DNA from: QHWK01 sp035315685
Lineage (GTDB): Bacteria; Acidobacteriota; Vicinamibacteria; Vicinamibacterales; CAVVIG01
Direction of reading: 5' to 3'
DNA: 7,496 bases
NCBI GenBank assembly: GCA_035315685.1
Contig: DATFXR010000839.1
Location: forward strand, 1-7,496
A model generated the notes under the pieces. That model worked only from the letters and a program-made list of their open reading frames with translations, ran no database searches and was not told where the DNA came from. Positions 1-6,726 of the stretch are shown here, in pieces (position 1 is the stretch's first letter; every line of letters starts with the position of its first letter). Both the position numbers and the translations under genes were made by a program.

Positions 1-1211
1 GTGAGATCGAGTCGATCACGCAGCGGCCCGGACAACCGCTCGCGATAGCGCGCGAGCTGCATCGGCGTGCAGCGGCAGTCGCGCGTCGCGTCGCCGGCGT
101 AGCCGCACGGACACGGATTCATCGCGCCGACGAGCATGAACTGCGCCGGGAACACCGCCGTCCGCGCTGCGCGTGCGATGGCCACGCGGCCTTCTTCGAG
201 CGGCTGCCGCAGCACCTCGAGCACGTGACGGTTGAACTCGAGCATCTCGTCGAGAAACAGCACGCCATGATGCGCAAGGCTCACCTCGCCCGGACGCGGC
301 AGCGGGCCGCCGCCGATCAGCGCGGCGTTCGAAATCGTGTGATGTGGCGCACGGAACGGTCTGGTCGTCTGCAATCCGGCGTTCGGCGGCAGCAGGCCCG
401 CCACCGAGTGGACCGACGTCACCTCGAGCGCTTCGTCGAACGTCAGCGGGGGAAGAATCCCCGGCAGCCGCCGCGCCATCATCGTCTTGCCGCCGCCCGG
501 CGGGCCGACGAGCAGGAGATTGTGACTGCCGGCAGCCGCGATCTCGAGCGCACGACGCGCCATGAGCTGGCCTCGGACGTCGTGGAGGTCGAGTGGGACG
601 GATGAGCGGGATGGGACGGAGAGGAGGGATGGGACCGATGGGAGGGATCCGGTTGGACCCGTGAACGGGGGTCGAGAGGCAAGGGACGCGCGATAGCTGA
701 CCGGATCGTTCAGCGCCTGTACTGCCTCGACGAGAGACGAGACAGCGATCAGATCGAGGTCAGCGACGATAGCGGCTTCGCCGGCGTTCGCCGACGGCAG
801 GAGCAGACCGGCAAGGCCGGCGCGACGCGCGGCCGCCGCGATCGGGAGCACCCCGCGGGTCGCCTGGATCGCGCCGTCGAGAGACAGCTCGCCCAGGAGC
901 ACGCGATCGGCGATCTGGCGCCGTTCCACGACGCCGGTCGCCGCCAGGATGCCGAGCGCGATCGGCAGATCGAACGCCGTCCCGGCCTTCGGCACATCAG
1001 CGGGCGACAGGTTGACCGTGATCCGATGCGGCGGGAACTCGAATCCCGAGTTGCGAATCGCGAGGCGTACGCGCTCGCGGCTCTCGCGGACCGATGCGTC
1101 TGGCAGGCCGACCATCACGAAGTTGGGCAGGCCGAACGAGACATCGACTTCAACGTGCACGGGACAGGCATCGACGCCGAACACGGCAGCAGTGCGCAGG
1201 CTGGCAAGCAT
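1..1211 (-). CDS. comM: ComM/YifB-family Mg-chelatase-like AAA+ ATPase, 3'-truncated by window edge
   Basis: The reverse strand is open from an ATG at 1211 to the left edge, giving 403 codons without a stop. The N-terminus (MLASLRTAAVFGVDA, then SFGLPNFVMVGLPDASVRES at about 25-44) and NLSPADVPKAG at 67-77 are typical of the N-terminal ChlI/Lon-protease-like domain of ComM/YifB. The AAA+ module follows: DVRGQ at 211-215, Walker A GPPGGGKT at 236-243, FRAPHHTISNAALIGGG at 286-302, Walker B VLFLDE at 317-322, and the Cys pair NPCPCG at 365-370. The reading ends inside the RLSGPLRDRLDL motif, so about 100 C-terminal residues (family length near 500) lie outside. Family knowledge: ComM is a hexameric helicase that promotes branch migration during natural transformation, but homologues are widespread in bacteria not known to be competent, so the role here is inferred. 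The ATG matches the family N-terminus. The only strong Shine-Dalgarno-like run (GGGAGG, 1242-1247) is 30 nt upstream and would fit an in-frame TTG at 1229 better, so the start is likely but not certain. The inter-domain linker carries a hexapeptide repeat. Confidence 0.95.
   Translation of the reverse strand, partial: MLASLRTAAVFGVDACPVHVEVDVSFGLPNFVMVGLPDASVRESRERVRLAIRNSGFEFPPHRITVNLSPADVPKAGTAFDLPIALGILAATGVVERRQIADRVLLGELSLDGAIQATRGVLPIAAAARRAGLAGLLLPSANAGEAAIVADLDLIAVSSLVEAVQALNDPVSYRASLASRPPFTGPTGSLPSVPSLLSVPSRSSVPLDLHDVRGQLMARRALEIAAAGSHNLLLVGPPGGGKTMMARRLPGILPPLTFDEALEVTSVHSVAGLLPPNAGLQTTRPFRAPHHTISNAALIGGGPLPRPGEVSLAHHGVLFLDEMLEFNRHVLEVLRQPLEEGRVAIARAARTAVFPAQFMLVGAMNPCPCGYAGDATRDCRCTPMQLARYRERLSGPLRDRLDL
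594..647 (-). repeat. 18-bp tandem repeat encoding three hexapeptides in the ComM linker
   Basis: Residues 189-206 of the ComM-like protein read SLPSVP, SLLSVP, SRSSVP, three hexapeptides in tandem. On the plus strand this is a G-rich tract in which GGGATGGGAC occurs exactly at 608-617 and again at 626-635, an 18-bp offset. Six GGG runs fall between 608 and 646, and the last four (626, 631, 640, 644) have spacers of 2, 6 and 1 nt, which meets the usual G-quadruplex pattern. The repeat lies between the N-terminal domain and the AAA+ domain, where length change should be tolerated. Confidence 0.8.
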
Positions 1212-1293
1212 GACGGATCGGCGCTGCAAACGACGGGCGAACCTCCCGGCGATCGTGTTTTCAACGACTTAGGAAGTTGGCGGCGAGGCGAGC

Positions 1294-1308
1294 TGGCAGA
1301 TCCTGCCA
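1294..1308. promoter_or_regulatory. 15-bp perfect inverted repeat, possible operator
   Basis: TGGCAGATCCTGCCA consists of perfect 6-bp arms (TGGCAG/CTGCCA) around ATC. It lies about 75 bp upstream of the coiled-coil start and about 85 bp upstream of the comM-like start. A dyad in a divergent promoter region suggests a binding site for a dimeric regulator, but it may equally be a chance palindrome or an RNA hairpin in the leader of the plus-strand gene. No regulator gene is in the window. Confidence 0.25.
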
Positions 1309-1371
1309 TGCAGGCCCGCGCACGAGTGTGCAGATACTCACCCTTCCAGAAGTTGCGCCGATAACACCAGC

Positions 1372-1377
1372 GGAGAG
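1372..1377 (+). promoter_or_regulatory. ribosome binding site of the coiled-coil gene
   Basis: GGAGAG stands 7 nt before the ATG at 1385. This decides the start: the frame is open upstream to another ATG at 1277, but that one has no comparable site and would add 36 residues unlike the rest of the protein. Confidence 0.75.
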
Positions 1378-1384
1378 AACTCTC

Positions 1385-4123
1385 ATGTTGGACGCGTTCA
1401 AGACAATCGGCACGAAGGGCAAGCTGGCCCAGAAGCAGACCGACGAGCTCGAGGTCCTCATCGCGACGGCGCGCGAAGAACGCAGCGCCATCAGCGCGAT
1501 GCTCACCGCGCTGACCACACGCAGCGCAAAGCTGACGCCGCTCGGCAAATCGCTCGAGCAGGTATCGGAGAAGGCGGGCGGCATCACCGCACGGCTCGAC
1601 GAGATCGCCAAACGCCTCGAAGCGCTCGACGAGCGGACCAAACAGCTCGACACGATCGAGCAGCGCGTCGAGGCGCTGCAGGAATCGGCGCGGCAGGCGG
1701 AGCAGACGACGGAGAGCGCACTGGGACCCGACGGCGAGCTGCAGAAGCATCGTGACGCGGTGCTGCACCTGGCGTCGCAGGCGCTCAGCACGCAGACGAC
1801 GCTCGAGACACTGAAGGACGAGTGTGCCACCCTCGAGCAGCTCCGCACGCAGCTGCAGAAGGCCGACGACGACGTCCAGCAGTCGATCGGTCGGGCAGCG
1901 GCGCTCAAGAGTGAGCTCGATGAGATGCGAGGGACCGCGGCGGCGCTGACTCAGGACTACGCAAAGATCCACGACACCTCGCGAGAAGCGAGAGAAGACG
2001 GAACCGCGGCGATCACCGCGGTGAGGGAAGTGGAAGCGAAGCTTGGTCCGCTGGCCCGGCTCCACGAGCTGGCGCAGAGCACCGAGGAACGCCTGACGAC
2101 GCTGAACGCGCTCGCCGAGCACGTGTCGCACAAGGCCAAGGCGCTGGAATCGCAGCAGCAGACGGTCGAGCACGCGGTCGTGCAGGCCAATCGCGTGACC
2201 GAAATGGTCTGGGCGATGGACCAGCAGATCGCGAAGCTGAGCGAAGGGATGAAGCAGGTCGCGCGCGCCGACGAGACGCTCGCGCGCACCGAGAAGCTCG
2301 CCGCCGACACTGACGCGCAGCTCGAAACGGCAGCCAGGCTCCGCCAGGAAGCCGAGCAGGAGAGTGCACGGCTGAAGAAGGAGGCCGCCATCCTGCTCGA
2401 AGCCGTCCGCGATCAGATGGACACCGTCGCCGTGAAGAAGAAGGAATTCGACGCGTTCGACGAACGGCTCCGCACGCTGCACGCGAGCGTCGGCGACGCG
2501 GAGTCGCGGATGGTCGCGCTCACCGCGCAGGACCGGAACCTCAATGAGCTGGCCCAGAGAGTCGACCGCCTGACCGCGCACTTCGATTCCCTGTTCGGGC
2601 AAGCCGACGAGCTCGGCCAGAAACAGATCGCGCTCGAATCGTTGCACGAGCGTCTCGCCCAGGTGGATGATCTCGCGAAGAAGACCGCATGGCAGATGGA
2701 CGCGCTGCGACAGAGCCGTGAGGATCTCGACGTGCTCCGGAAGGACATCCAGGATTTCCATGCCGCGCACGCCGAAGCGGCGAAGCTCGGCGACAGGCTG
2801 GGTGGCGATCGCCTGCGCCTCGAGGCGTTCGGCGATCGGATGGCGGAATTCTCGGCGCAGGCGCCCGAGCTCGAAGCCAGGATGGCGGCGATCCTCGGCA
2901 AGATGCATTTGGTTGACGACGGTGCGCAGAAGGCGACGCGGCTGCAGCAATCGGTCGCCGAGCTCGACGCGCAGATGTCGCGCGTGGACGCGCGCGTGCC
3001 GTTCGTGGAACAGCTCGAGGCGCGGCTGAACGGTCTGAACGCGGTCAGCGCCGACGTCGATCAGCGGCTGCGCGAGCAGCTGGCGCGCCGCGCCGAGCTC
3101 GACATGTTGAAGGTCTCGGTCGACGGCCTCGCCGAGCAAGTCGTGGATGCCCAGCACAAGCTCGACGCCGTCCGCGTGCTGCAGACGTCGCTGCTGCCGC
3201 TGGTAGAGCAGGTGACGCAGTTGAAGCACGAGATCGCGGCCGCCGAGCAGCGGCTCGACAGCACCGAGTTCACAGAGGCTGCCGTCATCGAGCAGCAGAA
3301 GCGCTACGTCGAGCTGGTTGCGGCGAGCAGGGCGGTCGGCGCGGAGGTCAGCGAGCAGTCACGACAGATGCATTCGCTCGCCGAGGAGCTCTCGCGTTCC
3401 GCGACAATGAAAGACGAGATGCTCGGCGAGCTCGATCGCGTTCAAGGCCGGCAGCGCGACGCGGTCAGCCAGATCCAGGCAACTGAAGATCAGCTGACGC
3501 GCGCCGAGACCATCTTCAAACAGCTCGAGGCGCGGCGGGTACAGGTCGTCGGCGGCGAGAAGAAGCTCGCAGCGGTCGAATCGCGCCTGGCCGAGATCAA
3601 GCAGATTACGACGGACCTCGACATGAGCATCAGCGCGATCGCCAACCGCGAACAGCTGGTGAACGCGGTGAAGGCGGAAGTCGAGAGCGTCCACCAGATC
3701 AGCGCACGCAGCAAGGCGGATCTGGCCTATGTCACCGAGCATCGCGGCGAGGTCGCCGCGCTCAAGAGCCAGGTCGAGGTCCTGCTGTCACGCATCGAGG
3801 ATACCGACGGTCGCATCGCGCACATCGACGCGCGCCGCAAGATGGTCGACGAGGTGCAGACGAAGACGAACGCCATCGTCCACGTGCTCGACGACGTGCG
3901 GATCAACCTCGAGACGCTCGGCGAGCAGAAGGCTGTCGTAGATCACGTGGCCGAGAAGGTCGCGCAGCTCGAGTTCATGCTGCAGGAAGCCCGCAACGTG
4001 CTGCGCACGCTCCAGCACGAGCGCGAGCTCGCCGAGCGCATCGAACAGGGCATCAGATGGCTGCGCGGGAAACCGATCAAGGCGCACGACGACGGGCAGG
4101 CGCGCTCCGCGCAGGCGGGATAG
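1385..4123 (+). CDS. 912-residue cytoplasmic coiled-coil protein with a 31-residue periodicity, function unknown
   Basis: I do not recognise a named family. The protein (MLDAFKTIGTKGKLAQ at the start) is rich in Glu, Ala, Leu, Arg, Gln and Asp, has almost no Pro, and shows heptad-spaced Leu/Val/Ile/Met nearly end to end. I see no signal peptide, membrane segment, Walker motif or other enzymatic motif, so it is probably a cytoplasmic, elongated structural or scaffold protein. It is not an SMC or Rad50 homologue, because it has no N-terminal P-loop or C-terminal ABC signature. Hydrophobic residues fall at positions 4, 7, 11, 14, 18, 21, 25 and 28 of 31-residue units running from 321 to 879 with a single one-residue slip near 755-786. 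Residues 23-177 obey the same rule in another phase, and 178-320 is less regular. The tail after 880 (WLRGKPIKAHDDGQARS) is polar and probably flexible. The start rests on a GGAGAG site 7 nt upstream. The gene is divergent from the comM-like gene and convergent with the secreted modular protein, so it looks monocistronic. Candidate roles (inference only) are a filament-forming rod or a segregation, division or polarity scaffold. Confidence 0.9.
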   Translation: MLDAFKTIGTKGKLAQKQTDELEVLIATAREERSAISAMLTALTTRSAKLTPLGKSLEQVSEKAGGITARLDEIAKRLEALDERTKQLDTIEQRVEALQESARQAEQTTESALGPDGELQKHRDAVLHLASQALSTQTTLETLKDECATLEQLRTQLQKADDDVQQSIGRAAALKSELDEMRGTAAALTQDYAKIHDTSREAREDGTAAITAVREVEAKLGPLARLHELAQSTEERLTTLNALAEHVSHKAKALESQQQTVEHAVVQANRVTEMVWAMDQQIAKLSEGMKQVARADETLARTEKLAADTDAQLETAARLRQEAEQESARLKKEAAILLEAVRDQMDTVAVKKKEFDAFDERLRTLHASVGDAESRMVALTAQDRNLNELAQRVDRLTAHFDSLFGQADELGQKQIALESLHERLAQVDDLAKKTAWQMDALRQSREDLDVLRKDIQDFHAAHAEAAKLGDRLGGDRLRLEAFGDRMAEFSAQAPELEARMAAILGKMHLVDDGAQKATRLQQSVAELDAQMSRVDARVPFVEQLEARLNGLNAVSADVDQRLREQLARRAELDMLKVSVDGLAEQVVDAQHKLDAVRVLQTSLLPLVEQVTQLKHEIAAAEQRLDSTEFTEAAVIEQQKRYVELVAASRAVGAEVSEQSRQMHSLAEELSRSATMKDEMLGELDRVQGRQRDAVSQIQATEDQLTRAETIFKQLEARRVQVVGGEKKLAAVESRLAEIKQITTDLDMSISAIANREQLVNAVKAEVESVHQISARSKADLAYVTEHRGEVAALKSQVEVLLSRIEDTDGRIAHIDARRKMVDEVQTKTNAIVHVLDDVRINLETLGEQKAVVDHVAEKVAQLEFMLQEARNVLRTLQHERELAERIEQGIRWLRGKPIKAHDDGQARSAQAG

Positions 4124-4125
4124 GT

Positions 4126-4225
4126 AGTCGGTCAGTCTCGCAGTCAACAAGTCGTCAGTCAACAAGTCGTCAGTCACGGAAGTCGGTCAGTCAGGGAAGT
4201 CGTCAGTCGGGGAGTCCTGGAAGTC
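4126..4225. repeat. AGTC-based degenerate tandem repeat (period about 8 bp, higher-order 15-17 bp)
   Basis: Thirteen AGTC tetramers occur in 100 bp at intervals of 7-9 bp (mean 8.0), beginning two bases after the stop codon of the coiled-coil gene. The best-preserved higher-order unit, CAGTCAACAAGTCGT, is present twice exactly at 4141-4155 and 4156-4170. It is followed by diverged units at 4171-4187 and 4188-4203 and a longer one from 4204. The tract is non-coding and ends against the inverted repeats of the convergent junction. Confidence 0.85.
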
Positions 4226-4275
4226 AGGCGGGTCGGGCGCGGTCTTTCCGACCTGCCTGGCCTACCCGACCCGCC
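4225..4275. terminator. overlapping inverted repeats at a convergent gene junction, probable bidirectional terminator
   Basis: Two alternative stems share one arm. GGCGGGTCGGG (4227-4237) pairs perfectly with CCCGACCCGCC (4265-4275), an 11-bp GC-rich stem around 27 nt. Alternatively CAGGCGGGTCGG (4225-4236) pairs with CCGACCTGCCTG (4248-4259), 12 bp with one G:U, around 11 nt. The element lies about 100 nt past the plus-strand stop (4123) and 6 nt past the minus-strand stop (4282), where a shared terminator is expected. There is no long T tract on either side, so intrinsic termination is plausible rather than certain. Confidence 0.5.
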
Positions 4276-4281
4276 CGACCG

Positions 4282-6630
4282 TCAGCGGCTGGACAGCGTG
4301 ATCGGTACTGTCACCTGTCCGGCGTCGCCCAACAGGAGGCGCGTCGCGCCAGGGACGAGCGATTCGAGGAAGTCCGGATCGCCGATCTCTCTCGCAAGGT
4401 TCACGCGGCCGCGATCGATGGCAGTGACATAGTAATCGGCGGGCGGCAACGCCTCGAAGTGGTAGCGCCCCAGGCGATCGGCTGACGCGCTGGTGACGAA
4501 ACGCGACCCGGCATAACGTCGCTCTGCGTCGGCGGGGAAGACGACGACAGCTGCGCCGTCGACGGTGTGTCCGTGCCCGTCGCCGACCACACCGCTCACG
4601 GCAGTGACCTTCGTCGTGAGCACGACTTCGACATCGGCCAGCGACTGATCCCTCCGCCCCTGCGGCAGCACCGCATCGGTGATGTCCGCTCCGCTGATGC
4701 GGATCGATTCGAGCGCGAGACCTGGCGGCAGCCGGGTGACGAGCAGGCGCCGCGGGCCGCGCAGTCCTGAGAGCTCGAACCGTAGATCGTCGCCGATCAG
4801 TGCACGGGCCGATGGACCGGCAAACGTCGGCGACAGATCGGAATCGACCGGGATCGCCGAAACCTCGAGCTGGCCCGGCTTCACGCCACGGTCGTCGGAG
4901 ACGATCCGCCCGGTAATCGTGCTGCCGTACAATGTCCGCAGCTCGAGATCGGAGACGTCGCTGCCGGTCACCGTGACGAATTGCATCGCCGACTCGCCTT
5001 CGTTCCACGCGCCCTGACGATGCCGCGATGCCTGGAGAACATATTCTCCGGGCGCGACGTTGGTGAACTCGAAGCGGCCGTCGTGTTCGATGCGGGCGCC
5101 GATGACCGGAAGAATCGCGCCTGACCGCCGGCTCGGCATCATCGCGATCCCGCCGGTGATCGGCTCGCCCCTGGCATCGAACGCCTGTCCCGAGACGCGG
5201 GCCGTCCGGACGCGAACGAGCGAGAAATCGACACCCGAAAGGTCTTGCGCGGCGGCGACCGCCACGTGCTGACTCGCACCGGCGTCGTTGGTGCCGGGAA
5301 AGAATGTCGTGGTGTACCCGGGCAGGCCGACCGAGGCCTCGATCCCGATGACCTGGCCGACGAAGGCGGCCAGCACGTACTCGCCCGGAGCGAGGCCCGC
5401 GAGCCGGTAGTGCCCGAGATCGTCGGTCGCCCGGGGCGTGGTGCGCGCGCCACCCAGGAGTCGCTGTCCAGTGATCGTTGGCGCCGCGAAGGCTGCGACG
5501 ATCGCGCCCTCGATCGGATCGCCGTTCTCGTCGAACAAGGTGCCGCTGATGGCGGCCGGGCGAAGCAGGACGACGTCGAGACTCGTTCTCGATTCATGCG
5601 GCGCGACGGCCACCTCGTCACCAGGATCGGTCGGTCCGCGCTGGCCGTAGGCAGCGGGCACGTACCCGTTCCGCCGCGCCGAGATCCGGACGGTTGCAAT
5701 GGCATCCTGCGGCAGGACGAATTGATATGCGCCGTCCCGATCGGTGATCGCGAAGCGCGCCGTCGTGCCGCCTGCCGTTACCGGGACCATCGCGACCTGA
5801 GCGCCCGGGATGGGACGGCCCTCGCTCGTGAGGACCCGTCCCGCGATCACGGGGCGATCCTGCGTTGCGGGCTCTACGCGTGGACCGAGCTCGCGTCGAG
5901 CGGCGACCGTGAAGTCCACGCCGCGCTTGTCATCTCCCGGCTGGAGCGCAATCGGCTCGCCCTGGCTCGCCTTCGCGCCGCCCGGGTAGTAGATGCGATC
6001 GCCGACGTTGCCGGGGCCACTGAAGCTGATGGTGCCGTTGCGCATCATCACGATGTCCCGCGGCGACGCGTACACACTGACCATCACACGTCCTTCGGCC
6101 AGACTGCCGATGCGGTACTGTCCGAGATCGTCGGTGAGACCAACCCGCGTCGGAGGCGGCGGCGCGCCTCCAGATCGGTCGGCGCGCTCGACCATCACCG
6201 ACGCGCCGCCGACCGGTTCGCCGGCGTCGTCGACGACCACACCGGAGATTGCGGCGCCCTTCGTCAACTCGATCGTCACATCCTCGACGGCCTGGCCGGC
6301 CGCGACGCCGAACCGTTTCCCTGGCGCGCCGGGCACCGCCGCGCCCGCGGCCCCTCCCGCGAACCCTGCTTTGGTCGCGGTGACCTCGAATTCGCCGGGA
6401 GCGAGGCCGGCAATCGTGAAGCGGCCTTCCGCATCGGTCAGGACTGGCGGCCACTCGCGGTCGCCGGTGGCAGCGACGCGGGCGTTGCGAATTGGATCGT
6501 GGGTGGCAGCCGCAAGCACCCGGCCGCGAATGACACTAGTGCCCGCCGGTTGAGTCTGCGTTCGGGGCTGATCGCGGGGAGGCTGCGCGAGGACGAGTGC
6601 GGCGAGAACAATGCCGACCGCGCGAGCCAT
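4282..6630 (-). CDS. secreted multi-module carboxypeptidase-regulatory-like (prealbumin-fold) protein
   Basis: This 782-residue protein starts with a short signal peptide (MARAVGIVLAALVLAQ, likely cleaved after A15), so it is exported. The rest is about seven beta-sandwich modules of the carboxypeptidase D regulatory-like type at roughly 33-88, 126-188, 260-320, 358-425, 476-537, 571-635 and 676-738. Each opens with a strand such as VIRGRVL, ISGVVVD, IAGRVL, ISGTLFD or VSGVVGD and most contain the turn D-x-x-G-[RQHA]-[FY], as in TDAEGRFTIAGLAPGEF (65-81), TDDLGHYRLAGLAPGEY (402-418) and ADRLGRYHFEALPP (717-730). Module 6 lacks the Gly-x-aromatic turn and is degenerate. Aromatic-Pro linkers (YYPG at 214-217, FFPG at 443-446) each lead into a GVDF (237-240, 466-469). 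I see no catalytic residues of a peptidase and no TonB-dependent barrel, so the name describes the fold, not an enzyme. Likely roles are carbohydrate or protein binding outside the cell (inference). The start is constrained by an in-frame TAA 15 nt upstream, yet it has no clear Shine-Dalgarno sequence. The stop lies 6 nt from the junction hairpin. Confidence 0.92.
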   Translation of the reverse strand: MARAVGIVLAALVLAQPPRDQPRTQTQPAGTSVIRGRVLAAATHDPIRNARVAATGDREWPPVLTDAEGRFTIAGLAPGEFEVTATKAGFAGGAAGAAVPGAPGKRFGVAAGQAVEDVTIELTKGAAISGVVVDDAGEPVGGASVMVERADRSGGAPPPPTRVGLTDDLGQYRIGSLAEGRVMVSVYASPRDIVMMRNGTISFSGPGNVGDRIYYPGGAKASQGEPIALQPGDDKRGVDFTVAARRELGPRVEPATQDRPVIAGRVLTSEGRPIPGAQVAMVPVTAGGTTARFAITDRDGAYQFVLPQDAIATVRISARRNGYVPAAYGQRGPTDPGDEVAVAPHESRTSLDVVLLRPAAISGTLFDENGDPIEGAIVAAFAAPTITGQRLLGGARTTPRATDDLGHYRLAGLAPGEYVLAAFVGQVIGIEASVGLPGYTTTFFPGTNDAGASQHVAVAAAQDLSGVDFSLVRVRTARVSGQAFDARGEPITGGIAMMPSRRSGAILPVIGARIEHDGRFEFTNVAPGEYVLQASRHRQGAWNEGESAMQFVTVTGSDVSDLELRTLYGSTITGRIVSDDRGVKPGQLEVSAIPVDSDLSPTFAGPSARALIGDDLRFELSGLRGPRRLLVTRLPPGLALESIRISGADITDAVLPQGRRDQSLADVEVVLTTKVTAVSGVVGDGHGHTVDGAAVVVFPADAERRYAGSRFVTSASADRLGRYHFEALPPADYYVTAIDRGRVNLAREIGDPDFLESLVPGATRLLLGDAGQVTVPITLSSR

Positions 6631-6639
6631 TGCGCGGCA

Positions 6640-6645
6640 ATTTTA
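6640..6645 (-). promoter_or_regulatory. candidate -10 box close to the start codon
   Basis: TAAAAT on the minus strand matches five of six bases of the TATAAT consensus and ends 9 nt before the ATG at 6630. Transcription from it would begin at or within a few bases of the start codon, giving a nearly leaderless mRNA. This would fit the missing Shine-Dalgarno site. The hexamer 17 nt upstream (ATGCTT) is a poor -35 match, so this is only a candidate. Confidence 0.25.
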
Positions 6646-6726
6646 CAACCTGCGGCCGACGCAAGCATGACGCGCGCCTCCGAGCGCAGGACATCAGGCC
6701 TGCCCCTCCGGCCGCGCAGGGCAGCG

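Larger units (their letters stand above)
1212..1384. promoter_or_regulatory. divergent intergenic region between comM-like and coiled-coil genes
   Basis: This 173-bp gap separates two divergent start codons and must hold the promoters of both genes if each is transcribed on its own. I found no convincing paired -35/-10 boxes on either strand. The visible elements are the inverted repeat at 1294-1308 (separate entry), a smaller GCAC-GAGT-GTGC inverted repeat near 1320-1331, a GGGAGG run on the minus strand (1242-1247), and the ribosome binding site of the plus-strand gene. Confidence 0.6.

Noticed and set aside
225..605. 126-codon open frame on the plus strand
   Set aside because: It lies wholly opposite the AAA+ domain of the comM-like gene, whose Walker motifs make the minus strand the real coding strand.
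1269..1280. imperfect inverted repeat around CTTAGGAAG near 1269-1280
   Set aside because: Arms are only three to four bases with interruptions, which is expected by chance.
1277..1384. 36-residue N-terminal extension of the coiled-coil protein from an ATG at 1277
   Set aside because: The extension is Arg/Pro-rich and unlike the coil, and the ATG at 1385 has a well-placed GGAGAG. The extension also covers the likely promoter region.
1115..3229. 704-codon open frame on the minus strand opposite the coiled-coil gene and running into the comM-like gene
   Set aside because: It is the mirror of GAG/CAG/CTC/CTG-rich coiled-coil codons, which give Leu/Gln/Glu-rich open frames in antisense. It also overlaps the start of the comM-like gene and has no domain signature.
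1385..4123. SMC/Rad50-type chromosome segregation ATPase
   Set aside because: Generic similarity to long coiled coils suggests it, but there is no P-loop near the N-terminus, no hinge and no ABC signature or Walker B near the C-terminus.
4126..4225. CRISPR array or attachment site
   Set aside because: Units are 8-17 bp with no unique spacers of 25-40 bp, no cas genes are present, and no integrase or tRNA is nearby.
6438..6668. 76-codon minus-strand frame with a good Shine-Dalgarno site as an independent gene
   Set aside because: It overlaps the signal peptide and first module of the secreted protein almost entirely and has no recognisable features. It is kept only as a finding about start-site signals.
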